The notes beneath the pieces were generated by a model. It did no database searches and was not told the origin of the DNA. It was given only the letters and a program-made list of their open reading frames with translations. From CAZEMR01 sp964513465 (GTDB taxonomy: Bacteria; Bacteroidota; Ignavibacteria; Kapaibacteriales; UBA2268): 33,712 nucleotides of DNA. A program made the translations under genes and the position numbers. The stretch spans positions 1-33,712 of the forward strand of contig CAZEMR010000032.1 of assembly GCA_964513465.1 (NCBI GenBank). The letters run 5' to 3'. Shown here in pieces: positions 1 to 7,118 of the stretch; position 1 is the first letter of the stretch; each line of letters opens with the position of its first letter.

Positions 1-75
1 ATTGGATTTTTAGATAAGAGCGGGCGTGGAGATTACTTTACCGCCGCAATAATTGGCGATATAAGTATTTATTAA
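1..75 (+). CDS. C-terminal end of an unidentified gene (partial)
   Basis: Frame 1 is open from the first base to a TAA at 73-75 and encodes 24 residues beginning IGFLDKSGRGDY and ending GDISIY. The composition looks like an ordinary protein C-terminus and the stop is followed by genes on the opposite strand, so it would be convergent with the next feature. Too little is present to name a family. It could equally be chance, because 24 open codons are not significant on their own. Confidence 0.3.
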   Translation: MGFLDKSGRGDYFTAAIIGDISIY

Positions 76-87
76 ATATACTTTTAA

Positions 88-204
88 TCAAAATATAAAA
101 TAGGTCGAGCGGATCAGTCCGAACGCCACTCCGCTTCCGATTATCAATATATACATAATCACAAGCGTTCGGCTTAGCTTCTTCATTCTCATAATATTTC
201 CCAT
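88..204 (-). CDS. possible 38-residue single-span membrane peptide
   Basis: The ATG (202-204) directly abuts the TAA of the upstream ferric-reductase-like gene (205-207), with no spacer. The frame runs 38 codons to TGA. The peptide starts MGNIMRMKKLSRTL, followed by a hydrophobic stretch (LVIMYILIIGSGVAFGLI) and a short polar/aromatic end, so it has a basic N-terminus and one predicted membrane helix. Internal Met5 and Met7 are alternative starts. Immediate adjacency suggests translational coupling to the reductase and perhaps a small accessory subunit. No family is recognised, and no SD separate from the reductase end is visible. Confidence 0.4.
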   Translation of the reverse strand: MGNIMRMKKLSRTLVIMYILIIGSGVAFGLIRSTYFIF

Positions 205-1515
205 TTATAATGAAAAAATCTCTAATCTGATTTTGCTGCTGTCGATATTTTTGCGTTCGAGAATATCGAGCATCTGTTTCCTCATTGGCGGCGGACAGCA
301 GATGTAGAATGCCATTTTACTGAGATCGGGGATGTATTTCGTTATAATCTCATCGTTTACATAGCCGGTTTCGCCCTGCCAGTCTTCGCCGGGACTGTCG
401 AGCACATGTACGATTGTCAGATTCGGATGCTGCTTTTCGGCCATTTCTTCGAGTTCGCGGCGGAATACGATATCGCCTTCGGTGTGGTTGGCGTAAATTA
501 ACGTCACTTTTCGAGGGTCGTCGGTGTCTCGCATATGGCGAAGCATACTCATTATCGGCGTTATCCCTATGCCTCCGGCGATGAATGCTATTTCGTCATC
601 CTCGGGGAAGAACACATGCGAGAATCGGCCGAAAGGGGCTTCGATAGCTACTTTATCGCCCTTCTGAGTGTCTTTTATTGTCGATGTAAAATCGCCGGAT
701 TCCTTGATTGTCGAAGTCACAGCGCCGGATTGAGTCGGCGAAGAAGATATGGTAAAATGATGCTCCTCTTCGGGCAAACCTCTGTCGCGCAGCAGCTTTA
801 TAAAATGAAACTGTCCGGGATTATATTCATACCGCGGATGGTTCTCAGGGGGCGACATTTCGAGAGTCCAGACGTCGTGGGTTTCCTGGCGGACGTCGGT
901 AATCGAATACGCCAGGTCTTTGCGTTGCGCCGGAACAATTAATTTGTGATGAATATAGAAGATCAGGGCTATCGCGGCTATGGCAATCCAGAGCACAAGC
1001 AGCGCCGTAAGGTCAAGATCACCTCCGGCAATCAGGCTGTGAATAAATATTCCTGCAATAATCGCTGCGCCAAGAATGTTGTGCCAGACCCGCCATTTCT
1101 GAAATCCAAGACCGATTTTTTCGCGGAATGCACTGATTAATATATGTATAAGTATCAGCAATAATCCAAATTTACCCAATAATATATACCAGGGCAAATC
1201 AATCGAATACAATAGCTCTGTGTGGCCTGAGCCGAACGCCAGCAACAACGGGTGCATCAGTATTAGGAATCCCGCGAGCATAGCCATTGATTTATGGAAT
1301 CGAAATATGATATCGAGTCCGTAGGGCCGCTCAATCCATTTGCGGCGAGACGACAAAACGAATTGCATCATCACAATCATAAACCCGATAATTGCAAAAG
1401 CTTTACCGGTTTCGTAAATGTACTCGTGGCTGGTAATAGGGCCGGAAAGAAATATCAGCGCGAGGGGGCTGATGACGATAAGAAAATAAAATACGGGCAA
1501 GGCAATAGAATACAT
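205..1515 (-). CDS. ferric-reductase-like membrane flavocytochrome (FAD/NAD(P)H oxidoreductase)
   Basis: 436 residues. The N-terminal ~195 residues hold about six membrane helices with two histidine pairs, each 14 apart (His74/His88 and His145/His159), which is the two-haem arrangement of the ferric reductase/NOX family. The cytoplasmic half is a ferredoxin-reductase module: FAD-binding HHFTISSSP (252-260), nucleotide-binding GGIGITP (314-320) and a C-terminal YICCPPP. There is no 2Fe-2S domain. By family it passes electrons from NAD(P)H through FAD and haem across the inner membrane; ferric iron, oxygen or another acceptor cannot be told from sequence. The start is supported by GGAG about 9 bases upstream (CGGAGTTATCATC-ATG). 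It is monocistronic except for the tiny ORF abutting its stop. Confidence 0.85.
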   Translation of the reverse strand: MYSIALPVFYFLIVISPLALIFLSGPITSHEYIYETGKAFAIIGFMIVMMQFVLSSRRKWIERPYGLDIIFRFHKSMAMLAGFLILMHPLLLAFGSGHTELLYSIDLPWYILLGKFGLLLILIHILISAFREKIGLGFQKWRVWHNILGAAIIAGIFIHSLIAGGDLDLTALLVLWIAIAAIALIFYIHHKLIVPAQRKDLAYSITDVRQETHDVWTLEMSPPENHPRYEYNPGQFHFIKLLRDRGLPEEEHHFTISSSPTQSGAVTSTIKESGDFTSTIKDTQKGDKVAIEAPFGRFSHVFFPEDDEIAFIAGGIGITPIMSMLRHMRDTDDPRKVTLIYANHTEGDIVFRRELEEMAEKQHPNLTIVHVLDSPGEDWQGETGYVNDEIITKYIPDLSKMAFYICCPPPMRKQMLDILERKNIDSSKIRLEIFSL

Positions 1516-1699
1516 GATGATAACTCCGTGGTGAGATCATTTTCAGATAATTGCCCAACCCCATATACATTGGCAACGTATGTATCCGGCTTATATTATT
1601 TGATTTAGATAATGATATTCTGGGTTTATTTACATAAAATCGGCTCTGCTTTGCGAATAATTACAGCCGGATTTTAATCCGTTGATATCCGGCGAAAAA

Positions 1700-3592
1700 T
1701 CATATTTTCATAATCTGATAAATCTTCGAGTCGGTGCCGCTGCTTAGTACCATGATATACATCCCCCGCGGATAATCGAATCCGACCGGCACAGGCGAAG
1801 CCGAAGCGGGCAGACTCAGACTCGCAATTTCGCGGCCGGACATATCGTAAATCTTTGCCACCGAAACGCTTTCGGAGAATGCATTTATATATATATTATC
1901 ATTTTCGCAGATTAATTTCCTGATCCCAATATCTTTATTCTTGCCCGCGACGGATGTAAATCCGGTCTTGCGGATCGGCAGTTCCAGACGCGACACACGG
2001 TCGCCCTGAGTGAATATCGTCACATCCACCGGCAGGCTCGTGATCGCGTCGTGCACCGGATCTCCCGTATTCGGATTTACCTTATATTTCGGATAGTTTG
2101 ATGTACTCAGTATAATCCCCAGCCGGTGGCCCGGGGCGATCGTATACGCGGTATAATTAAGATCGACTTCGATCTCGTATGGCATATGCGGCGTCAGCAA
2201 ATCCTCAGTAGCGAATCCGTTTCGGTGGCGTGCCATTTTGATGCCATCGGTAATCAGCATCTTTCGTCCATTCGGGTATACATCCACCAGCCGTGCGGCG
2301 ATATCCACATCCGGCCGATTGGCGCTCATGGTGAGTATCAGGCGGACACGTCCGAAAATATCGAACGGCTCGGCATAAGTATCCGATTGATATAAAAGTA
2401 CATCATTCCGATCGGTAATAGCCGATTGATCCTTTGGTCCGGATTCGAGAAAGAGATTATTGCCTCCGATCGTGGGCACAGGATTGTCGGGATTGCCATG
2501 CAAATGAGTAATCGTATTGTATGGCATTTCGTCGAGCAGATTATTATTCTGACCAAGATAGAAATTCAGAGTATCGGTATCCGCAAATGGCAACTCGTCG
2601 AATTCCAGCCACTTATTCCAATGGCCGCCCTCCCCCGTCGGCCCCATCAGATATAATTTGACATAGGGCAGATCGGCGATGGAATTCACTGAATCGCGCA
2701 GCAGATAATTGAACCAGTCGATCGCAAGCTTCAGATAGTCATAATTGGCGTTTAGCGGGAATATCATATCGCCGGCTATATTGCTGCCCACGTTGAGATG
2801 AGTCCAAGGCCCGACAATCAGCCGCTGACGACCGCGTGCGCCATTACCGCCGCGATTTTGTAATGCCTCGAATGCCTCTATCTGCCCGGGATGAAAGAAA
2901 TCGAACCATCCGCCGAAATGCAGCATCGGTTGGTGCATTTCGCCGACCCGGGTATTGCAATCAACTTCTTCCCAGAATTGATTATAATTATAATTATCTT
3001 TGACAAACGGCAGCATGTCGTTGTTTGCATAATCATCCACCCAGGCATTTACGTCAGATTCGCGGTATTCGCCGCCCGGGTAGACGCAGTGATGATACAT
3101 GCTCCACGCAGCCACCATAGGCATCGCGCCTACGAAGTGCTCAGGGCCTGCTCCTGCGGCCAGATATTGCGGAATTCCCAGGGCGCTGGGCCCGAACATC
3201 ACAACCCGGCCGTCGCACCAGTCCTGCGCGGCGATCCACTCGATCGTTTCGTAGCCGTCGCGCTTTTCGCCCCAGCCGTCCTCGCGGAATATTGTGTTTT
3301 CGCCCTCGCTGTTATTTGTGCCGCGAAGGTCCTGCATAACGAGAACATAGCGCTGAATCTCGGTAATTGCTGCCACCACCAGATTGAATGCAGCATTGCC
3401 GCCAAAGCTTTCCGCTCCGTACGGCGAGCGAATCAGAATGACCGGCAACGGGAAGTCGTGCTGCAACGAGGGTTTATATATATCAGTATAAAGCTTCGTA
3501 CCGTCGGGCATCGGCAGCATGACGTTTTCTTTATCGAATGCTGAAGCAATCTGCGCAAAAGCAATAATTATTATAATTATTAATTTTTTCAT
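1700..3592 (-). CDS. secreted CocE/NonD-family hydrolase with T9SS sorting domain
   Basis: 630 residues. A signal peptide with six consecutive Ile (KKLIIIIIIAFAQIASA) precedes an X-Pro dipeptidyl-peptidase/CocE-type alpha/beta hydrolase. Visible landmarks: RSPYGAE (Tyr58, probable oxyanion residue), QDLRGTNNSEG (87-97), nucleophile motif GPSALG (Ser136), GGWFDFFHPG (Asp231) and GPWTHLN (His265), i.e. a complete Ser-Asp-His triad. A jelly-roll-like domain follows, and the last ~75 residues (IYDMSGREIASL ... GMYIMVLSSG) are a T9SS type A sorting domain, so it is probably exported and surface-attached or released. The family cleaves esters, amides or Xaa-Pro bonds; the substrate is unknown. It lies 59 bases after the barrel gene and may belong to the sigma-factor operon. 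Confidence 0.85.
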   Translation of the reverse strand: MKKLIIIIIIAFAQIASAFDKENVMLPMPDGTKLYTDIYKPSLQHDFPLPVILIRSPYGAESFGGNAAFNLVVAAITEIQRYVLVMQDLRGTNNSEGENTIFREDGWGEKRDGYETIEWIAAQDWCDGRVVMFGPSALGIPQYLAAGAGPEHFVGAMPMVAAWSMYHHCVYPGGEYRESDVNAWVDDYANNDMLPFVKDNYNYNQFWEEVDCNTRVGEMHQPMLHFGGWFDFFHPGQIEAFEALQNRGGNGARGRQRLIVGPWTHLNVGSNIAGDMIFPLNANYDYLKLAIDWFNYLLRDSVNSIADLPYVKLYLMGPTGEGGHWNKWLEFDELPFADTDTLNFYLGQNNNLLDEMPYNTITHLHGNPDNPVPTIGGNNLFLESGPKDQSAITDRNDVLLYQSDTYAEPFDIFGRVRLILTMSANRPDVDIAARLVDVYPNGRKMLITDGIKMARHRNGFATEDLLTPHMPYEIEVDLNYTAYTIAPGHRLGIILSTSNYPKYKVNPNTGDPVHDAITSLPVDVTIFTQGDRVSRLELPIRKTGFTSVAGKNKDIGIRKLICENDNIYINAFSESVSVAKIYDMSGREIASLSLPASASPVPVGFDYPRGMYIMVLSSGTDSKIYQIMKI

Positions 3593-3651
3593 GATTTTAT
3601 CCCGTAAATGATTATCAGATATTCATCTAATTTAATCAAATTTCCGGAATT

Positions 3652-4404
3652 CTAAAACCATAGTCTTAATCCGATCCTGAATCCCAGATAATCGATTGTT
3701 TTGTCGTCGTCGCGAGGATCGTTCGGATTTTTCGCGTCGTTCAGATGCCGCTCGATAATTTCGTCATTGGGCTGAACGTCTGGCATCACGAAGTTTTTGC
3801 CAATTATATTTATATTCGAATAATTTATCGAAGTCTCCAGCGCGAGCGGAGTATGGGGGATATTCAGCCGGCCGCCGGCGGCCAGATCGAGGCCGAAGCG
3901 AATGCCGGGGTTAACGTAAACTTCATTGCCGACATAGTCCACCCAGCCGAATATCAAATTACTGCTGATCCCCGCCCGGGCAAAGAAATTCCATAGCTCA
4001 AGCGGATCGCCCACAGTATATTCGACTCCGGGAGTGAAGCTGAATATCGGCATCCCCGCATCCACATGATTCAGAAACCCGATATAATCCCATGTATAAA
4101 ACAGGGTCATCGATACATCGCCATAAACCGACCAGTCGGACTCCGGGAATCGATACGCAAGCTGTGCGCCAATGTACGACGAAAATGCATTGCGATCCGC
4201 AAAGGGATATCGATAATTCAGATAATCATTTGCAATATCGGCCAAAAACTCGTCATTGGTGCCGCGCATTGCATAAGACAATCCGTGGTTCATATTCACG
4301 TTTCCTTCGATCATAAGGCTCCACTGGCCCGGCATCCTCATCTGGGAATACCCGTTATTGCAAACAAATGCCATAAATATTACTATAAATAATATCTTTT
4401 TCAT
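3652..4404 (-). CDS. probable outer-membrane beta-barrel protein
   Basis: 250 residues from the chosen start. A signal peptide (MKKILFIVIFMAFVCNNGYSQ) is followed by alternating polar/hydrophobic segments typical of a small barrel, and the chain ends GLRLWF, a good C-terminal aromatic beta-signal for BAM insertion. The ATG at 4404 is preferred because GGAGA lies 7 bases upstream and the signal peptide then starts correctly. An in-frame ATG at 4425 overlaps the TGA of the upstream anti-sigma gene (ATGA) and would add MIQSEIK. The chain has a charged stretch near the C-terminus (NDAKNPNDPRDDDK), probably a loop. No family is recognised. It is third in the sigma/anti-sigma cluster and may be a regulon member or partner of the barrel-like domain encoded just upstream. 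Confidence 0.7.
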   Translation of the reverse strand: MKKILFIVIFMAFVCNNGYSQMRMPGQWSLMIEGNVNMNHGLSYAMRGTNDEFLADIANDYLNYRYPFADRNAFSSYIGAQLAYRFPESDWSVYGDVSMTLFYTWDYIGFLNHVDAGMPIFSFTPGVEYTVGDPLELWNFFARAGISSNLIFGWVDYVGNEVYVNPGIRFGLDLAAGGRLNIPHTPLALETSINYSNINIIGKNFVMPDVQPNDEIIERHLNDAKNPNDPRDDDKTIDYLGFRIGLRLWF

Positions 4405-4421
4405 TTTAATCTCCGATTGAA

Positions 4422-5588
4422 TCATAAGCTGAAATTATATATTAGGTCCAGGCCCAGGCTTAACTTTTTCGAATGGTGCAAACTGCCGCCGTAGTCATAG
4501 AACATGTGAGTATATTTCATTCCGGCGGTAATTGCGAATTTATTATTCAGATGATAGCCCAGTCCGGTTTCGACTCGCAATACGGGGCCTCTTGCGGTGC
4601 CTATCGCAAATTCGCCGTATGGGAATAAGTGGCTGGTATTATTGAAGAAACGCAGAGCAATACCGTAGACGTCCATGGCTTTGCGATCTTCGGAAAATTC
4701 GTCGTAAACATAGCTGTCTGTCGGCTGAGTGAAGTATTCCCGGCGCGCTTCGAAGCCGATTGCAAAACCGTCGCTGACCTTCCAGAACAGGCCTGCATCG
4801 TAGTCAGCAAAGCTGAGCGCGTCCGCAGAATTATCAGTATGAGGCGGAAGGAAGAATGCCCCTGCGATGCTTCCGGTTGCAAATAAATCAATCCGCAAAG
4901 GCTTTTCGTATTCGATTTCATTTACATCATCAAATTCTGCGGCATTATCGTTTTTTATTAATCTAAGAGCACTTTGTTCATTTTCCGGCATGAATCCAAT
5001 CGATTTTTCTGCAATTCTGTTGTATGCAATCTCTTCATCACCGATTTCCTGATCATTTACTTCATTATTATTATGATTTTGTACAATATATATATTTTCT
5101 GATTTTTCGGGTGTCGGAATTGCCTTGCTTGCTTTTCTTTCCGAATTAATATCTACATATTTATTACCTGGATTTTCTTCGGTAAATGACTGCGCCGAAA
5201 TCGGTTGCGTCGACGCATACTCTTGTTTTTCAATAGCTTCCCGCGATGGATTATAAAACAACAGAAAGAGCATCGAAGTTATCGCAGCCGCCGCCAGCGA
5301 GCCGATCAGCATATTGCGATTGGCCGAAAAAAAACGCCCGATCGCCCAGCTGCTGCCTGCCGCCCCGGCGGATATGCCCAGCTCGTTCATTATTTTCATA
5401 GTACTCGAGGCCGGCGGTGCGAAATGCGCCGATGCTCCGGATGCGGCGCGCCGCAGCGTCAGATAATCGCGGAACTGGTCGCGCAGCTCCGGATCGCCCT
5501 GCATTGCCAGAAAAAGCTCGTCCTCATGCTCGGGAGGAAGCTCGCCGGCGGCATAATCCATAATATATTCGAAGTAATCTTTTTTCAT
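4422..5588 (-). CDS. anti-sigma-like membrane protein with C-terminal beta-barrel-like domain
   Basis: 388 residues. Residues 1-50 (DYFEYIMDYAAGELPPEHEDELF) resemble the short cytoplasmic anti-sigma domain found next to ECF sigma factors; no zinc-binding His-Cys-Cys motif is seen. One membrane helix lies at about 93-112 (MLIGSLAAAAITSMLFLLFY). A polar, Asn/Glu-rich linker of about 118 residues follows, and residues 231-388 have alternating barrel-type strands (for example KFAITAGMKYTHMF and KLSLGLDLIYNF). The last residue is Leu rather than an aromatic. The ATG overlaps the sigma-factor stop by four bases, so the two are translationally coupled. By context it should hold the sigma factor inactive at the inner membrane. 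The barrel-like end is the odd part; it could be a periplasmic beta domain instead of a real outer-membrane barrel. Confidence 0.75.
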   Translation of the reverse strand: MKKDYFEYIMDYAAGELPPEHEDELFLAMQGDPELRDQFRDYLTLRRAASGASAHFAPPASSTMKIMNELGISAGAAGSSWAIGRFFSANRNMLIGSLAAAAITSMLFLLFYNPSREAIEKQEYASTQPISAQSFTEENPGNKYVDINSERKASKAIPTPEKSENIYIVQNHNNNEVNDQEIGDEEIAYNRIAEKSIGFMPENEQSALRLIKNDNAAEFDDVNEIEYEKPLRIDLFATGSIAGAFFLPPHTDNSADALSFADYDAGLFWKVSDGFAIGFEARREYFTQPTDSYVYDEFSEDRKAMDVYGIALRFFNNTSHLFPYGEFAIGTARGPVLRVETGLGYHLNNKFAITAGMKYTHMFYDYGGSLHHSKKLSLGLDLIYNFSL

Positions 5589-6166
5589 CGCTCAAGGTCT
5601 TTCATATATGGCGATAATATTTTGATAAGTTGCTGGTTGGCGCGGGCAACGCGGGTTTTCGCGCCCGAAAGAGAAGTGCCGGTTATCTCGGCGATCTCCG
5701 CATATGCCATCCCGTTAAGTTCTCGCAGCACAAAGGCTTCGCGATATTTTTCGTCGAGCAGCGAGACCGCCTGCATCAGTATCTCGAGCATCTCGGCGCG
5801 TTCGAGATCGCCGCGCTCATCGACCGTGAGATGGCCGATGTCAATCGGCACGGTCACCTTGCGGTCGCGGTGGTAATTCATACACAAATTGCGGGCAATG
5901 CCGATCAGATAAGCATTAATATTTTTGATATCCTTTCCGGCGCGCGCATTTTTATAGAACGAAATAAATGTCTCCTGGAAGATGTCCTCGGCGTGGTCGC
6001 GATTGTCCACAAAGCAGAGCACAAACCCGCGGACGACCCCGGCATAGCTATCGTAAACCGTCATAAACGCACGGTCGGCGCGGCGTTTCCGGGATTGCAG
6101 GTCTCGAAGCAAGCGCTGGTCATTATTTTCTGCAGATTTCAAATTCGCCCGATAAAAAGTTGACAT
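5585..6166 (-). CDS. ECF-type RNA polymerase sigma factor
   Basis: 193 residues from the ATG at 6166. Region sigma-2 shows DHAEDIFQETFISFYKNA and NINAYLIGIARNLCMNYHRD; region sigma-4 shows LLDEKYREAFVLRELNGMAY, AEIAEITGTS and GAKTRVARANQQL, the -35-binding helix-turn-helix. Length and the absence of region 1 and 3 fit an extracytoplasmic-function sigma factor. A TTG at 6199 would extend the N-terminus by 11 residues, but the ATG at 6166 has AAGGG just upstream. The stop overlaps the start of the anti-sigma gene by four bases. It should direct polymerase to a small regulon, probably including its own operon and perhaps the barrel and hydrolase genes downstream; no conserved autoregulatory promoter could be picked out by eye. 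Confidence 0.9.
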   Translation of the reverse strand: MSTFYRANLKSAENNDQRLLRDLQSRKRRADRAFMTVYDSYAGVVRGFVLCFVDNRDHAEDIFQETFISFYKNARAGKDIKNINAYLIGIARNLCMNYHRDRKVTVPIDIGHLTVDERGDLERAEMLEILMQAVSLLDEKYREAFVLRELNGMAYAEIAEITGTSLSGAKTRVARANQQLIKILSPYMKDLER

Positions 6167-6263
6167 TTCCCTTTGCAATATAGTAACATCAACCGGCAAA
6201 AGGTCGCAAAATTACGAAGAAATTTATAAAAATGAAGGTATAGCTATATATAAACAATTGGGA

Positions 6264-6689
6264 TTAAACGGCTTTCATTTCTGCGCCGCAGTCGCTGCAA
6301 TTATGGCGGTGCACACAGATGACGCCGCCGCAGTCGGGGCATTCCCAGCGGGATTTTTCGTAGCGGACAAACGCACGTATACCGGATTCGTCGATCATCC
6401 GGAGGTTATCGAGCATGCTCATCATATATTTGGCGGTGTAGCGCATATCGAGGGCTTTGAGGCGGCGGCAGGGGTATTCCGGGCAGTCGGGCGGGCAATA
6501 TTTCCAGCCGTTTTCGAGGCGGATCGCGCAATTGACCACAACGCAGGCGACGCAGGATTTGGGTTTGGTGTCGTCGGCGGCGCGGCAGCCTTCGCACTGG
6601 TTTTTATCGCGCTGATATGCCATGCAAAGCGCGCAGTTCATCCCGCATGGGGCAACGAGATTTATCTTTATTGCTTTTTGGGCTTTCAT
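6264..6689 (-). CDS. Cys-rich DUF3795-type protein
   Basis: 141 residues from the chosen start MKAQKAIKINLVAPCG. Cysteines are clustered: APCGMNCALCMAYQ, QCEGCRA, SCVACVVVNC, YCPPDCPEYPC, then a C-terminal CPDCGG ... CSDCGAEM pair set that looks like a zinc ribbon. The first part matches the DUF3795 pattern (CGxxCxxC followed by CxGC and a CxxxPC element). The biochemical role of the family is not known; the cysteines suggest zinc or Fe-S binding in the cytoplasm. An upstream in-frame ATG at 6737 would add 16 residues but the added part is unlike the family. It lies 54 bases after a 61-residue gene on the same strand and 97 bases before the sigma factor. Confidence 0.75.
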   Translation of the reverse strand: MKAQKAIKINLVAPCGMNCALCMAYQRDKNQCEGCRAADDTKPKSCVACVVVNCAIRLENGWKYCPPDCPEYPCRRLKALDMRYTAKYMMSMLDNLRMIDESGIRAFVRYEKSRWECPDCGGVICVHRHNCSDCGAEMKAV

Positions 6690-6743
6690 TATTAAAGGGC
6701 TTGCATTAATGAAATATAAGGATAGGATTGAATTCAATCAGAA

Positions 6744-6929
6744 TCAGCGCAAAGCTTTGGCAATATCAGATTCGACTTTTTTCCAGTCATTTCTTAAATT
6801 TAAATAATCAACCAACAAACCAATAGGTTTTTCAGGTGACTGTTTAAATGAACCAAATATATTAAATACAGAGAAAAAGCCTTTTAAAATGCTTTGAAAT
6901 ACCGATCGCTTGCTTTCATAATTTTTCAT
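6744..6929 (-). CDS. 61-residue protein of unknown function
   Basis: The ATG at 6927-6929 is preceded by a perfect GGAGG with a 5-base spacer, which decides the start; a longer in-frame reading from 7031 would cross the clpC terminator. The protein starts MKNYESKRSVFQSIL, has an amphipathic/hydrophobic stretch KGFFSVFNIFGSF, then EKPIGLLVDYLNLRNDW and ends in a basic helix (KKVESDIAKALR). No signal peptide is apparent and it is probably cytoplasmic or membrane-associated. It follows clpC but is separated from it by a terminator, so it is likely transcribed alone or with the DUF3795 gene. No family is recognised. Confidence 0.65.
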   Translation of the reverse strand: MKNYESKRSVFQSILKGFFSVFNIFGSFKQSPEKPIGLLVDYLNLRNDWKKVESDIAKALR

Positions 6930-6934
6930 AATTA

Positions 6935-6939
6935 CCTCC
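6935..6939 (-). promoter_or_regulatory. ribosome binding site of the 61-residue gene
   Basis: GGAGG on the minus strand, five bases before the ATG at 6929. It is one of the two strongest SD sites in the window (the other precedes bcp) and is the main reason for accepting this short gene and choosing its start. Confidence 0.7.
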
Positions 6940-6989
6940 GAAATTAAGAACGCATGTAATTTATGTATATTACCGGATTTATGCAAATC

Positions 6990-7021
6990 AAAAAAAGCCG
7001 GGCGACGCTTTGTCGTCCGGC
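6990..7021 (-). terminator. rho-independent terminator of clpC
   Basis: On the minus strand a 10-base stem (GCCGGACGAC pairing with GTCGCCCGGC, one G-U pair) encloses a five-base loop and is followed directly by seven T. It lies about 100 bases after the clpC stop and before the 61-residue gene, so it should separate the two transcripts. Confidence 0.85.
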
Positions 7022-7118
7022 CTTTGTGCAAGTGAAGAGTGATTGATATTAGTAATTTGAAATACTAATTAATAACAATTCATTTATCTATGAATTCATA
7101 ATTTGAAATTCATAATTT

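Noticed and set aside
1565..1585. ATACAT-N9-ATGTAT inverted repeat upstream of the ferric-reductase-like gene
   Set aside because: It could be an operator, but six-base arms made of AT-rich sequence are common in intergenic DNA of this window and no known regulator motif matches.
1666..1693. GCCGGAT/ATCCGGC hairpin just after the CocE-like gene
   Set aside because: Stem of 7 bases with a 14-base loop, but no T-run follows on the minus strand, so I did not call it a terminator.
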